From Kozakia baliensis (GTDB taxonomy: Bacteria > Pseudomonadota > Alphaproteobacteria > Acetobacterales > Acetobacteraceae), in assembly GCF_001787335.1 (NCBI RefSeq), contig NZ_CP014674.1:2398501-2462500 (forward strand): DNA of 64,000 nt. Direction: 5' to 3'. Under the pieces are notes generated by a model. The model was given only the letters and a program-made list of their open reading frames with translations, had not been told where the DNA came from and searched no databases. Every line of letters starts with the position of its first letter. The first letter of the stretch is position 1. Positions 14,333 to 24,236 of the stretch are shown here, piece by piece. The position numbers and the translations under genes were made by a program.

Positions 14333-14959
14333 TTAGGGATTATCGGCTGGGAGAGGCAGGCTCGGCATGACCCTGAGGCGCTGAGCAGCGATATCCGCCG
14401 TCTGACCCAGCATATTGCTGAGCGCCGCCACCAAAGCCCGCGTCGTGTGTTGCGGCAATGCTTCCTGCAACTGCACGGGAAGGGTCATGACCGGCCCAAT
14501 TCCGCCCACTGCCGGATGCGTCGAGAGCATGGCCTGTAGCACCGCCTGCCCGTTCTGATCTTCATTGAATGCCGTGACGGTCAACTCGACATAAGCGGCC
14601 GGTTTGGTCGCCACGGCGTCATTCTGCGCAAAGACGGTCGTGCCGGGCAGACGCTGCGCCAGATCGCGCGTCAGAACATGGCCAATCATATTGCCCAGCG
14701 CTTCGCTCCACGCCTCTCCGCTAGCGATTTTGAGCGTGTAATCGCGATCCTGCCGCACGATCTCGTCGCGGTCCAGGCGAGCTGAGACGATAGGCGTCCG
14801 CACCTCCACGACGCTCGGGCCACCCGCTTGGGAAACGCCCGGCGTCGGCGCCAGCGAGTAGAGCGTAGGGTCGCTACTACAAGCGGCAAGGCTTAGTGAA
14901 GCGACGGCGGAAAAGGCGAGAGCGCACAGCCGAACGCTGCGCAATCGGAAAGAAGGCAT
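14333..14959 (-). CDS. pqiC: PqiC-type outer-membrane lipoprotein
   Basis: This is the lipoprotein partner of the PqiAB intermembrane lipid-transport system (ABC-type transport auxiliary lipoprotein family). The signal peptide ends with the lipobox LAAC at Cys27. The mature part starts with SSDPTLYSLAPTPG and contains the family segment VVEVRTPIVSARLDRDEIV. It is 208 residues and lies two bases after pqiB. In E. coli PqiC sits in the outer membrane and docks the PqiB needle; the same role is inferred here. Confidence 0.88.
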   Translation of the reverse strand: MPSFRLRSVRLCALAFSAVASLSLAACSSDPTLYSLAPTPGVSQAGGPSVVEVRTPIVSARLDRDEIVRQDRDYTLKIASGEAWSEALGNMIGHVLTRDLAQRLPGTTVFAQNDAVATKPAAYVELTVTAFNEDQNGQAVLQAMLSTHPAVGGIGPVMTLPVQLQEALPQHTTRALVAALSNMLGQTADIAAQRLRVMPSLPLPADNP

Positions 14960-14961
14960 AA

Positions 14962-16653
14962 TCAGCTATGACGTCCCGTAATCAATGCGGAAGGATGGCG
15001 GTTGAGATAATCCGTCAGGAAACGAATGGAACGTGCGGCTTCCCCGAGTTGCACCACCATCCCTTCCAGATCGCGGTGAAAATCGGTGTCGCCCCCATAG
15101 CTGGCCAGAACGGTTTGAGCGTTCTGCAGCGTGCCTTGAAGGGCCGCGCTCATTTCCGGCAGGCGCTTCATGAGCGGCTTCATGCCTTCATCCGCATGCT
15201 GGGTCAGCGTGGACATATGCCGTAGCGAATCGCGCAGTGCGGTTAAGGACTGCTTCACTTCGGGGCTATCGATTCTCTTATCGGTATGCGCCAGAAGGTC
15301 ATTTAGATGTTCGCCGATCTGCGTCAGCGGCATGGCGGCGACCTTGTCCATAGTCGTCGCGGCGGACGCCATGATGCCGTCGAAGCCGCCCGGCTGGCTC
15401 GGAACGATTGGGATACCGTCCTCATAGGTAAGAAAAACCGGCTTGGCGTTTTTAACGAACTGCAAACCGATCATCGATTCGCCCGTCAGGAAACTTGCGC
15501 TTTCGACCGAGGCGCGCATGCCATGCGCGACGAGCCCAGCTAACAGGCCATCGTATTTCGACAGATCTTGAAGGTGCTGCTCATCGAAAACGCGCTCCGG
15601 CTCGATCTCCATATCGACGCGCACGCGCGCGGAAGCTTCCTTCTGATTGATATCGAGCTTCACGCCCGTCACGCTGCCCACCGGGATGCCGTACATGGCC
15701 ACCTGCGCTCCGGGCGCTAGGCCTTTGACGGAGTTATCCAAATAGGTCGCGATCTTCTGACGCTGGTGATAGCGCGCGTTATCCGCGTCCGACTGGCTAG
15801 CATAAAGACGGAAAACGGAATTTGCCGGGGCGCGAGGCGCATCGACGGCGCGGCGGCGTTCCGGCAGGCCGAAAGCGACACCACCCGAAAACAAGGCCTG
15901 GAGTGAAGTTAACTGCACTTTTAGGCCGCCCGCTCCGAAACCGACCTGCACGCCGGACACGTTCCAGAAACGCGTATCGGTGCGAAGATAATGATCGTAA
16001 GGAGATTTGACGAATACCTGAACGAGGATAGGCCCTTCCCCGCCCGGCGGCATCGTATGGCCCAGCACCTCGCCGACGGACACGTCCCGGAAGAACACTG
16101 GCGCGCCTTCACCGATCGATCCCAAAGTCGGCGTGACGAGCATAAAGGTCGAACCGGGCTGGTCGGAACGCACGCCCGGCGCGGTTTCCAGGCCCGTGAA
16201 GCTGGTTTGATAACGCCCGCCCGATTCGCCGGGATCGATGGCGATATAGGCCCCCGACAGAAGCGTTTCGAGGCCGGTGATGCTGGCGCCGTTGATACGC
16301 GGGCGTACCACCCAGAACCGCGTGCGATCCGTAAGGATATTCGACGCATCCGCATTCATGCGGATATGGACGATGACGCGGCGCATATCGGGCGTCAGAT
16401 CGATATCCTGCACGGTGCCGAGCGTCACGGCCTTGTTCTTGACCTGCGTCTGCCCCGCCGTCAGGCCCGAAGCAGTATCGAACGTCACGGTAATTTCAGG
16501 ACCGCGATCGATATAGCTACGCCATGCCAGCCACCCGGCGATCGCGACGGCGATGACGGGAATAAGCCAAATGATGGAGAAGCGGGTTCGCCTGGTTCCG
16601 GCCTCGGCAGGTTCGTCGAAACGATTCGAGGAATAATCGTTGTGATCGCTCAC
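14962..16653 (-). CDS. pqiB: PqiB, MCE-domain lipid-transport tunnel protein
   Basis: PqiB spans the periplasm as a stack of MCE rings capped by a coiled-coil needle that moves lipids between membranes. One N-terminal transmembrane helix (about residues 27-45, IIWLIPVIAVAIAGWLAW) is followed by three MCE domains. Their starts can be seen at ITVTFDTASGLTAGQTQVKNK, SDQPGSTFMLVTPTLGSIGEG and the region near VFRLYASQSDA. A long helical C-terminus forms the needle. The protein is 563 residues, close to E. coli PqiB. Its ATG overlaps the pqiA stop by four bases. Confidence 0.93.
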   Translation of the reverse strand: MSDHNDYSSNRFDEPAEAGTRRTRFSIIWLIPVIAVAIAGWLAWRSYIDRGPEITVTFDTASGLTAGQTQVKNKAVTLGTVQDIDLTPDMRRVIVHIRMNADASNILTDRTRFWVVRPRINGASITGLETLLSGAYIAIDPGESGGRYQTSFTGLETAPGVRSDQPGSTFMLVTPTLGSIGEGAPVFFRDVSVGEVLGHTMPPGGEGPILVQVFVKSPYDHYLRTDTRFWNVSGVQVGFGAGGLKVQLTSLQALFSGGVAFGLPERRRAVDAPRAPANSVFRLYASQSDADNARYHQRQKIATYLDNSVKGLAPGAQVAMYGIPVGSVTGVKLDINQKEASARVRVDMEIEPERVFDEQHLQDLSKYDGLLAGLVAHGMRASVESASFLTGESMIGLQFVKNAKPVFLTYEDGIPIVPSQPGGFDGIMASAATTMDKVAAMPLTQIGEHLNDLLAHTDKRIDSPEVKQSLTALRDSLRHMSTLTQHADEGMKPLMKRLPEMSAALQGTLQNAQTVLASYGGDTDFHRDLEGMVVQLGEAARSIRFLTDYLNRHPSALITGRHS

Positions 16654-18107
16654 GCGCGGTTGGGCTCCATGTCACGAGGAGGAAGGGGTTGGGGAGCAGA
16701 TTCGTTAATGCGCCCATCCGTCGGCTCTTTAACGGGGCCGTTCATGCCCGCCGCATCCCACATGCTACGGGGATCGAAGCAATGCACTGCGAAGATCGTC
16801 AGGATTACCACGGCCGTAAAGAAAACGACGCCAGGTTCGGCTGTTACATTAGCCAGGAAATTGAAGTGCACGATCGCTACGAGAATGGAAATCATGAAAA
16901 CGTCGATCATGGACCAACGCCCGATCACATCCACGACGCGGTAGAGGCGGGACAACCTCGCCAGACCCGTTTTCTTGCCGCGCAATGTTGCCGTGACCAT
17001 GATGGTCAGGGAGATGATCTTCAGAACAGGTACGGTGATACTGGCGAAAATGACCAGCAGCGAAAGCGGTATCATACCGTCCTGCCAAAGCTCGATCGCG
17101 CCATGCACGATGGTGCTGACATCGGCATGTCCCATTTTGGAATAGGTCATGACCGGAAACAGATTGGCCGGGATATAACAGACGACGCCCGCGATCAGGA
17201 AAGCCGTTGTGTTGACGAGGCTTTGCGGTTTTCGGCGTTCGAGAATCTGATGGCAGCGCGGGCAATCGCCCATATCAGCCTCGCGCGGGACGACATGATC
17301 GAATGCCATGACAAGGCCGCACGCATGGCATGAAAGCATGTTCTGGATCGGCGGCATGGCCCCGGAAGCTACCGAGATATGCTCGACCGGAAGATGATGA
17401 CCATGCCGATCATCAAGCTCATCCTGAATATCGCGATTTTGCCAGACACGCTCGACATCGAGCGTCGAATCGATCCCGGCCATCGTCACCATCAATGCCG
17501 CGATCAGAAACACGCCGGGACGCAGATCCACCAACGCAAGGTCAATCAGCTTGGTGTAGGCGACGAACACGCCGAGGATATAGACCTCGACCATCGACCA
17601 TTCGCGCAATCGCTCGTACCAAGTCAGCAGGCGTGGCGTCCAGTCGGGCATATGTTTGCGGCTCGCGCCGATGAGAATCGCGCCCATGAGCATGATGACG
17701 ACCGCGGGCATGACCAGCGTCGCCAAAGCCACCACAAATCCGATTTCGCCGAATCCCTCATGCGCCATTTCCAACGGCCCGGTCAGGACGGTGACGGTAT
17801 TGACGCGGCCATGCACGTTGATCGTCATCAGATCGGTAACGAGCAGAGCCAGATAGATTGCGGCGGAAGCCACGCAGAAAGCCGTCGGCGCGGCGATAGG
17901 CGATGTACGACGGCGGCGCGCAAGTTGCTCGCCACAACGGCGGCAATACGCCACATTACCAGGAGCAAGTTTGGGCACCGATTGGAACAACCCGCAGCAA
18001 TGACATTCTCGCAGGCCTTCAACCACTTTGACGGTCGATACAGTACCTTGGGAGGAAGCCATTGTGACAGCATTGCGCCACAAGCGCTTATGAAAGCGAT
18101 CGCTCAT
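16650..18107 (-). CDS. pqiA: PqiA, inner-membrane partner of PqiB
   Basis: PqiA is an integral inner-membrane protein of the Pqi system. It has two homologous halves. Each begins with a rubredoxin-like double CXXC zinc site (CHCCGLF...CRRCGEQL near residue 35; CHACGLV...CPRCHQIL near residue 265) and carries four predicted membrane helices. The start is taken at the ATG at 18107 (MSDRFHKRL); an earlier frame opening would run into the tRNA-Thr gene, and an ATG at 18062 would give a shorter form. The operon order pqiA-pqiB-pqiC matches E. coli, though here the gene pair is tightly overlapped. Confidence 0.92.
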   Translation of the reverse strand: MSDRFHKRLWRNAVTMASSQGTVSTVKVVEGLRECHCCGLFQSVPKLAPGNVAYCRRCGEQLARRRRTSPIAAPTAFCVASAAIYLALLVTDLMTINVHGRVNTVTVLTGPLEMAHEGFGEIGFVVALATLVMPAVVIMLMGAILIGASRKHMPDWTPRLLTWYERLREWSMVEVYILGVFVAYTKLIDLALVDLRPGVFLIAALMVTMAGIDSTLDVERVWQNRDIQDELDDRHGHHLPVEHISVASGAMPPIQNMLSCHACGLVMAFDHVVPREADMGDCPRCHQILERRKPQSLVNTTAFLIAGVVCYIPANLFPVMTYSKMGHADVSTIVHGAIELWQDGMIPLSLLVIFASITVPVLKIISLTIMVTATLRGKKTGLARLSRLYRVVDVIGRWSMIDVFMISILVAIVHFNFLANVTAEPGVVFFTAVVILTIFAVHCFDPRSMWDAAGMNGPVKEPTDGRINESAPQPLPPRDMEPNRA

Positions 18108-18198
18108 AGTAGACAGTCTAGCCGACGAATCATGATTGAGATAGTCGCAAGGCTGTTGCAGTCTTTCCAAACCTTCGCTATAGGACCGCGCCAAGGAC

Positions 18199-18273
<75 letters not shown>

Positions 18274-18354
18274 TTTTTCCCCAAATTTTTATCTTCTCCA
18301 TGTCTCCATGCCTCACTTTTCGCTGAGACAGATGACGTGAAAGACATGATTTTT

Positions 18355-19815
18355 TTAGCTCGCGAAATCGACGGCCCTCGATGATTCGGCCTTGATCCCG
18401 CGACCGAAAAACCAGCCCACCCCGATATAGAGCAGCAGGAAAACCAGCGGCGTCCATTGTCCGTGCCGGAACTGCACGACCAGATCGCTGGTTACAGTCG
18501 CCAGATTGATCATCGAAGTGAAAATGGCGAACATCGGCACAAGGCCGAGCCACAAGCCTTTGACATGCCATCCTGGCCCTGGCGCACGAAAGCGCGCGGC
18601 GGGAGCGGACGAAGGACCACGCTGCTTCATGACCGCGAAAGCAATGGCGATGAAGCCGATCATCGTGCCGACGCTCACCAAATCGGCCAGCATGGCGATC
18701 GGGAGCAAAGCAGCGGCCAGCGCCGTGCTGGAAGCGATGATGATGACGGACGCAACCGGCGCACCGTTTCGTGCACTTACCTGCCCCATCCGCGCAGGCA
18801 TCAATCCGTCGCTCGCCATGGCGAAACAAATCCGCGATTGCCCATAGAGGCTGACCAGCAGAACGGAACCCAACCCCATCAACGCCCCGAATTGCAGGAT
18901 GAGACTGAAAGCGGGATACCCGAGCGCCTTGACCGCCAGCGAGATCGGATTCGCGACATCGAGCGCGCGATAGGGCACGAGGCCCGTCATGACCAGTGAA
19001 ACCGCGACATAAAGAACGGCGCTGACCGCCAACGCGCCCAATAATCCGAACGGAACGTCCCGTGCCGGATTGCGGGCTTCCGAAGCGGCGATCGAAATGG
19101 AATCGAAGCCGAGATAAGCGAAGGAAACGACGGCCACCGCCCGCAGCAACCCAAGCCAGCCGAAATGAAACGGCGATTCGGCAGGTGGCAGGAAGGGGTG
19201 CCACAATGCGGGATCGATATGCGTCACCCCTACCCCCACAAAAAGCAGCAGCACGCCAAGCTTCAACATCACGAGTAAAGCATTGGCCCATGCGGCCTGC
19301 GTCACGCCACGGCTTAAAACGATGCCAAACAGCGCCACCAACAGAAAAGCGACGATATTGAGATGCGCGCCGACGACGAATCCCTGCGCGGTGCGATCGA
19401 TCCAAGAGCGCGTTAGGCTATCCGGCAGATGCAGGCCGAATCCTTCGAGGAAACCGCCCAAATAACCGGTGAGGCCCACGGCGATCGCCGAGCCGGCCAG
19501 CGCGTATTCGAGCATCAGCATCCAGCCGACCCACCAAGCGGCTTTCAGGCCGAAAACCTGGCGCGCATAGCCATAGGCCCCGCCCATCGCGGCAGGTACA
19601 GCGGCGGCAAGCTCGGCATAGCAAAGTCCGGTAAAGCCGCAACTGACGGCCGCCAACACGAAAGCAAGCGAGACCGCCGGACCGGCATATTCCGCCGCCG
19701 CCAGACCGGGCAGCACGTAAATACCCGCCCCGACGACACTGCCGATCCCCATCATGAGCAAGCTCAACGGCCCCAAACGGCGCTCCAATGAGGACGAAAC
19801 TTGCGGCACTGGCAT
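18355..19815 (-). CDS. APC-family amino acid permease
   Basis: This 486-residue inner-membrane transporter has about 12 to 14 membrane helices. The first helix carries the substrate and sodium-site motif GIGSVVGAGIYVLPG of the amino acid-polyamine-organocation superfamily; the second shows GPAVSLAFVLAAVSCGFTGLCYAELA. The C-terminal extra helices and spacing resemble cationic amino acid transporters, but the substrate cannot be set from sequence. It has a strong purine-rich ribosome-binding region (AGGGGAAAGGG). It is the next gene after the efflux operon on the same strand, 80 bases away. Confidence 0.9.
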   Translation of the reverse strand: MPVPQVSSSLERRLGPLSLLMMGIGSVVGAGIYVLPGLAAAEYAGPAVSLAFVLAAVSCGFTGLCYAELAAAVPAAMGGAYGYARQVFGLKAAWWVGWMLMLEYALAGSAIAVGLTGYLGGFLEGFGLHLPDSLTRSWIDRTAQGFVVGAHLNIVAFLLVALFGIVLSRGVTQAAWANALLVMLKLGVLLLFVGVGVTHIDPALWHPFLPPAESPFHFGWLGLLRAVAVVSFAYLGFDSISIAASEARNPARDVPFGLLGALAVSAVLYVAVSLVMTGLVPYRALDVANPISLAVKALGYPAFSLILQFGALMGLGSVLLVSLYGQSRICFAMASDGLMPARMGQVSARNGAPVASVIIIASSTALAAALLPIAMLADLVSVGTMIGFIAIAFAVMKQRGPSSAPAARFRAPGPGWHVKGLWLGLVPMFAIFTSMINLATVTSDLVVQFRHGQWTPLVFLLLYIGVGWFFGRGIKAESSRAVDFAS

Positions 19816-19896
19816 CCCTTTCCCCTATCCGCCGGAGCAATTTATTCCGGATTCGATAAGGGTGAGGCCCATAACGCCTTTAGGCAAGCGGCACCA

Positions 19897-21408
19897 TCAA
19901 CCCGCCTTCAAAGGATAGGCTTTTTCCCATCCACCGCCGAGGGCGCGATAGAGATGCGCCACCGAGGTCGAGACGTTCGTCGTAGCCTGAACCAATTGAC
20001 TCTGCGCTGCGAGCAACGCGTTCTGCATGGTCAGAACGTGCAGGAAGTCTCCCGCGCCTTCGGAATATTGCCGCTGTGCGATATCGACGGCGATACGGTT
20101 TTCATCCACCGCCGCCGCCAGCCGGTCGCGCTGATTTTGCGCCGCGCTCAGATCGGCCATGGCATCGTCGATTTCCTGCCACGCTTTAAGCATGGCGCGT
20201 TGCAGCCCGATCGCCGCTTCCTTTTGTTGCATTTTACGCAGATGCAGTTGCCCGGTCAGACGCCCACCTTCGAAAAGCGGCAGGGTTGCCGTTGGGCCGA
20301 AGCCGTATTGCCGGGAAGCCCAGCTTCCCAGTCCACTGAATTGAAGCGCCTGAATATCGAGGCTGCCGGAGAGCGTCACGCGCGGGAAGAAATCCGCAAT
20401 CGCAACACCGATGCTGGCGGTTGCGGCATGAAGCCGTTCCTCCGCCATGCGGATATCGGGGCGGCGTTCCGCCAGTTCCGATGGCAGACCGGCTGGAATG
20501 GCTTGAGGCACCGGCGGAATATTGTGCGGTGTGCCGAGGAGCGCCTTCAACGCGCCCGGCGGCTGCGCCGTCAGGAAACTCAACGCATTGATGAGATGCA
20601 CTTCCTGGCTACGCAACACCGGCAGGCGCGCTTCGAAGCTGTGATACTGGCCCGTTGCGTCCGCCACATCGAGCCGCGTCGCCGCGCCCTGGGAAAAACG
20701 CAGTTCCGTCAGCTTCACGCTATGGCCGGAAACGTCGAGGTTTTGTTGAGTAATGGCGATCTGCGATTGCACGCCGCGCAGCGCGATATAGTCCTGCGCG
20801 GTTTCCGCCATGAGCGAAACGAGCACGTCTCGGCGCATATCTTCCTGCGCGTGCATCGCGGCCGTCGCCGCTTCGACCTGACGGCGGACATGCCCCCAAA
20901 AATCGACTTCCCAAGAAGCGCTCATGCCATATTGCGGCAGATTGAACGGCGCGCTGCCCGTGTTTCCCGGCAAGCGCGTCGGGCCAAAGCCCTGCTGGCC
21001 GTTCGCGATCTCACCCGCACCTTGATCTTCCAGCGTGCCGAGCAAGCCCAGCACGCCGTTCGGGCTGGCGCGTTCACGTGCATAGGAAGCCGCAGCTTCG
21101 GAATGTGGAAACTGCGCCGCACGCGCAATGGAGCGCTCGGCGATGCTTTCGGCGAAACGATCTGAAGCGATTTTCAAATCGAGGTTCGCGCTCGCGACGT
21201 CTTGTTCCAGATGGGTCAGGATCGGGTCGTTATAGATCGTCCACCATTGCGGATCGACCTTGGCGGTTACGGCTTGGCTGGCTGCCGGTTCGAGGCTCTG
21301 ATGCCATTCCTTCGGCGCGACATGAACGCTTCGATGATAATCCGGCCCGACATTGCATCCGGCCAATGCCAAAACCGTGCAACCGGCGAGAAATTTAGCG
21401 CCACGCAT
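19897..21408 (-). CDS. Outer-membrane efflux channel (OMF family lipoprotein)
   Basis: This is the TolC-like exit duct of a tripartite pump, of the NodT/OprM type. The ATG at 21408 is chosen because AAGGA lies eight bases upstream. It yields a lipoprotein signal with lipobox LAGC at Cys18, then NVGPDYHRS, the typical OMF mature start. Two outer-membrane efflux domains follow, with YGMSASWEVDFWG and GFGPTATLPLFEGGRL as the family landmarks. Length is 503 residues. The start overlaps the end of the membrane-fusion gene by 14 bases, so the two are coupled. Confidence 0.93.
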   Translation of the reverse strand: MRGAKFLAGCTVLALAGCNVGPDYHRSVHVAPKEWHQSLEPAASQAVTAKVDPQWWTIYNDPILTHLEQDVASANLDLKIASDRFAESIAERSIARAAQFPHSEAAASYARERASPNGVLGLLGTLEDQGAGEIANGQQGFGPTRLPGNTGSAPFNLPQYGMSASWEVDFWGHVRRQVEAATAAMHAQEDMRRDVLVSLMAETAQDYIALRGVQSQIAITQQNLDVSGHSVKLTELRFSQGAATRLDVADATGQYHSFEARLPVLRSQEVHLINALSFLTAQPPGALKALLGTPHNIPPVPQAIPAGLPSELAERRPDIRMAEERLHAATASIGVAIADFFPRVTLSGSLDIQALQFSGLGSWASRQYGFGPTATLPLFEGGRLTGQLHLRKMQQKEAAIGLQRAMLKAWQEIDDAMADLSAAQNQRDRLAAAVDENRIAVDIAQRQYSEGAGDFLHVLTMQNALLAAQSQLVQATTNVSTSVAHLYRALGGGWEKAYPLKAG

Positions 21409-22471
21409 AACGCTCATCCTTCGCATGCGGGCCATCGGGCTGGGACACGGTATCGATTTGCGCTTCGACCGACATCCCAACGCGCACTTTCGCCGCAAAA
21501 GGTTGCCCCGGATCGAACACCAGTTTCACCGGAATGCGCTGTACCACTTTGGTGAAATTGCCCGTGGCGTTGTCCGGCTGGATCGGCGCGAAGGCGACGC
21601 CGCTGGCAGGCGCGAGCGAATCGACATGCGCGCTGAGCGGATGGCCTGGAAACGTATCGACCCAGATCGTCGCTTTCTGACCCGTCTGAATTTTAGTGAG
21701 TTGCGTTTCCTGGAAATTGGCCAGCACATAAGCGGCCTGGGTCGGCACCACGGCCAGAAGCGCCGTGCCGGGATGAACATACGCGCCGACACGCACGCCA
21801 CGCTCGCCTACCACGCCATCCACCGGTGCGGGAATGGTGCAATAAGACAGATTGAGCGCCGCTTGATGCTCCTCGCCCTGCGCGCGAAGCAGGCTGCCTT
21901 GGGCGCGCTTGAGCTGCGCCTTGAGAATTTCGATCTCGCCCTGGGCGCTTTTCACGGCCGACAGATCGCGCGCGCGCGCGGCCAAGGCCTCACGCTCCTG
22001 TGCCTCCGCGCCCTGGCGTTGTTCGATCGTGCTGGCGCCCCCTGCCGAGAGATTGCGGTAACGCGTCTCGTTCTGCTGCGCGAACATCAAGGCCGCTTCG
22101 TCCGACTGCACCGTGGCCTGGGCGCTGGCGATGATCGAATCTTGTCGGCTCAGCGTGGCTTGCAAATTGGCGACTTCGCCTTCCATAGCCGCGACATTGC
22201 CGCGCGCGACGTCCAGCGCCGCCCGGTAATCGTCATCCTCGATATGCGCCAGTTCCTCGCCGCGCGTGACGTGCTCGTTATCTTCCGCCGTCACACGGTC
22301 GATGCGCCCGGAGACCTTGGGGGCGACGGCGGTGAAATCGGCAGTGACGTAGGCGTCGTTCGTGTATTGATGCGCGCCGTCGCCCGAGACGAGACGATCG
22401 CCCGTCCAGGCCGCGCCGACCAACAGGACGACCGCGCACCCGGCGATAAGAAGCGGTTTAGCGTGAGGCAT
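21395..22471 (-). CDS. HlyD/EmrA-family membrane-fusion protein
   Basis: This is the periplasmic adaptor that joins the inner-membrane pump to the outer channel. One N-terminal membrane helix (PLLIAGCAVVLLVGAAWT) is followed by the split biotinyl-lipoyl domain (NDAYVTADFTAVAPKVSGRI; later YCTIPAPVDGVVGERGVRVG), a long alpha-hairpin of about residues 85-200, and the beta-barrel domain. The 358-residue length and motif order fit EmrA. It lies 16 bases after the transporter gene. Confidence 0.93.
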   Translation of the reverse strand: MPHAKPLLIAGCAVVLLVGAAWTGDRLVSGDGAHQYTNDAYVTADFTAVAPKVSGRIDRVTAEDNEHVTRGEELAHIEDDDYRAALDVARGNVAAMEGEVANLQATLSRQDSIIASAQATVQSDEAALMFAQQNETRYRNLSAGGASTIEQRQGAEAQEREALAARARDLSAVKSAQGEIEILKAQLKRAQGSLLRAQGEEHQAALNLSYCTIPAPVDGVVGERGVRVGAYVHPGTALLAVVPTQAAYVLANFQETQLTKIQTGQKATIWVDTFPGHPLSAHVDSLAPASGVAFAPIQPDNATGNFTKVVQRIPVKLVFDPGQPFAAKVRVGMSVEAQIDTVSQPDGPHAKDERYAWR

Positions 22472-22487
22472 TTATGATGTCCGAGTT

Positions 22488-24116
22488 TCAGGAAGTGGCA
22501 GGCGCGGGTTTCGGCGCGCTGGGGGGATAGACGCGCCCCGGCAAGATCGCGGTGAGGATGACGAAAAACACGCAGATCCACATGATGACGAAGTAGATAT
22601 CCGCCAGCGCCAGAACCAGCGATTGCTCACGCAGATAGGTGTGAAATATTTGCAGGGAATTACGCGCGACATGCGCGGTATCGGGCGAAATATTGGATAG
22701 CTGCCCATTGATCGGATTGCCGAAGCCGCTCAACGCCGTGCCGTTCTCCCCGCTCCGTTCCAGCAGCATGTTGGAGTGATACTGCTCCCGTCGGCGCACG
22801 AGCGTTTCGAACAGAGCGGCGGCAATGGCGCTGGCCATACCTTTCAGCATATTGACCATGCCGGAGATCAGTGGACCATCGGCGGGGCCAAGCCCCATCG
22901 TTGCCAGAACCAAAACCGGGATCACGACCATCGGCTGACCGAAAACCTGTAGGATTTGGATGATATAAAAATTGTCCCGCACCCAATCGGGCGTCAGCCA
23001 TGTGCCGAACCATGCCGCCAGCGCCATGCAGGACATGCCGAATGCCAGCACATAGCGGCAATCGACCGCGCGGATGTTGCACAATGCGGCGGTCAAAGGC
23101 AGCAGGATCAACTGCGGAAGCGCCACCACCAAGGAAACGGGTGCGGCTTGCAGAGGGCGATAGCCGCGCACCGCCGTCAGATACAGGCTGGGCACGGCGG
23201 CCATGAGACCGCAGATCATCAACGTCGCCACTAAAGTGAGCATCGCCATGGCGATGTTGCGATTGCCCCAGAACTGGATGCGAAAGAACGGGCTGTGATG
23301 GAACCATTCATGGACCAGAAAGCCTATGAACAGCCCACCGCCCCAGAAAGTAAGATGCACGATCAAGGGTGAGCGGAACCAATCCAGCCGATCGCCATGA
23401 TACAGCACGGTGACGATGCACAGGATCGACGGCACGCCGAGCAGAAACCCGCGCCAGTTGAAGTTACGGAAACGCGCCCAATGCGACGGATCTCGCGGCA
23501 GGCCATAGGCGATCATGACGATGGAAAGCAGGCAGAGCGGCAAAGCCTCCCAATACAGCCACCGCCAACCGACATGCTCGAACCACATCGCTTCCAACGG
23601 TCCGCCGAGGTTGGGGCCGAACGTGGCGCTCATGGCATAGCCACCCACCCCGAAAACGCGAATTTGCGGAGGAAGATATTTGAGCATGACCGTCATCAGG
23701 ATCGGCGGCAGGCATCCGGCGCTCAAACCCTGCGCCGCGCGCAATATGTAGAGCGATGTCAGATCCGGCATGAATGGCAGCGGCAGAGCCAGGAAACCTA
23801 AAATCGCCGTTACGAAAAGCGTAAAGCGATAGATCGAGAACGTCATGTAGAACCAGGGCGTGAACGCCATGGCGGCAATGTTGAAGGACTCGTAAATCGA
23901 GGTGAACCACACGCCTTCGTCGTGGCCGATATGCATCTCGCCCCGGATGTCTGAGAGACCGATATCCGTGATGTGCTCGTTGAATCCGGCCACATGCACC
24001 GCCAGGAGTACGCCAAGGCACCCGATGACGGTACGCATCCCGAAGGGCGGGATATAGGATGGCGCGGTCGGCGGTGGAGCCGCCGCCAATCGTTCTGTCT
24101 GAGCTTTCTGCAACAT
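22488..24116 (-). CDS. MFS transporter, DHA2/EmrB-like drug:proton antiporter
   Basis: This inner-membrane pump component has about 14 helices in the DHA2 pattern. It shows GFNEHITDIGLSDIRGEM near the first helix and LYILRAAQGLSAGCLPPILM (motif A/B region). Start at ATG 24116 (MLQKAQTERL) gives 542 residues; frame extensions upstream run into the divergent promoter region. Together with the adaptor and OMF genes it forms a complete EmrAB-TolC-like pump. The divergent LysR gene starts 120 bases away and probably controls it. The substrate is unknown. Confidence 0.92.
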   Translation of the reverse strand: MLQKAQTERLAAAPPPTAPSYIPPFGMRTVIGCLGVLLAVHVAGFNEHITDIGLSDIRGEMHIGHDEGVWFTSIYESFNIAAMAFTPWFYMTFSIYRFTLFVTAILGFLALPLPFMPDLTSLYILRAAQGLSAGCLPPILMTVMLKYLPPQIRVFGVGGYAMSATFGPNLGGPLEAMWFEHVGWRWLYWEALPLCLLSIVMIAYGLPRDPSHWARFRNFNWRGFLLGVPSILCIVTVLYHGDRLDWFRSPLIVHLTFWGGGLFIGFLVHEWFHHSPFFRIQFWGNRNIAMAMLTLVATLMICGLMAAVPSLYLTAVRGYRPLQAAPVSLVVALPQLILLPLTAALCNIRAVDCRYVLAFGMSCMALAAWFGTWLTPDWVRDNFYIIQILQVFGQPMVVIPVLVLATMGLGPADGPLISGMVNMLKGMASAIAAALFETLVRRREQYHSNMLLERSGENGTALSGFGNPINGQLSNISPDTAHVARNSLQIFHTYLREQSLVLALADIYFVIMWICVFFVILTAILPGRVYPPSAPKPAPATS

Positions 24117-24192
24117 TACGTCGCTATAATCAGGGCAAGCGTAGTCCGAAAAAACCCACGTTATTGCCAGACGACGATTCCACTTTTCGGAT

Positions 24193-24208
24193 CGATCACG
24201 CATGATCG
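24193..24208. promoter_or_regulatory. Palindrome between efflux operon and LysR gene
   Basis: CGATCA (24193-24198) and TGATCG (24203-24208) form a perfect inverted repeat around CGCA. It lies in the 120-base space between the divergent emrB-like and lysR-like genes, 29 bases before the LysR start. This is where a LysR regulator would be expected to bind. The operator role is inferred from position only. Confidence 0.45.
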
Positions 24209-24236
24209 CTGCATCTCTAGGAATCGGAACGTCTCA

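Noticed and set aside
16689-17333. Rightward frame opposite pqiA
   Set aside because: pqiA membrane and zinc motifs are unambiguous.
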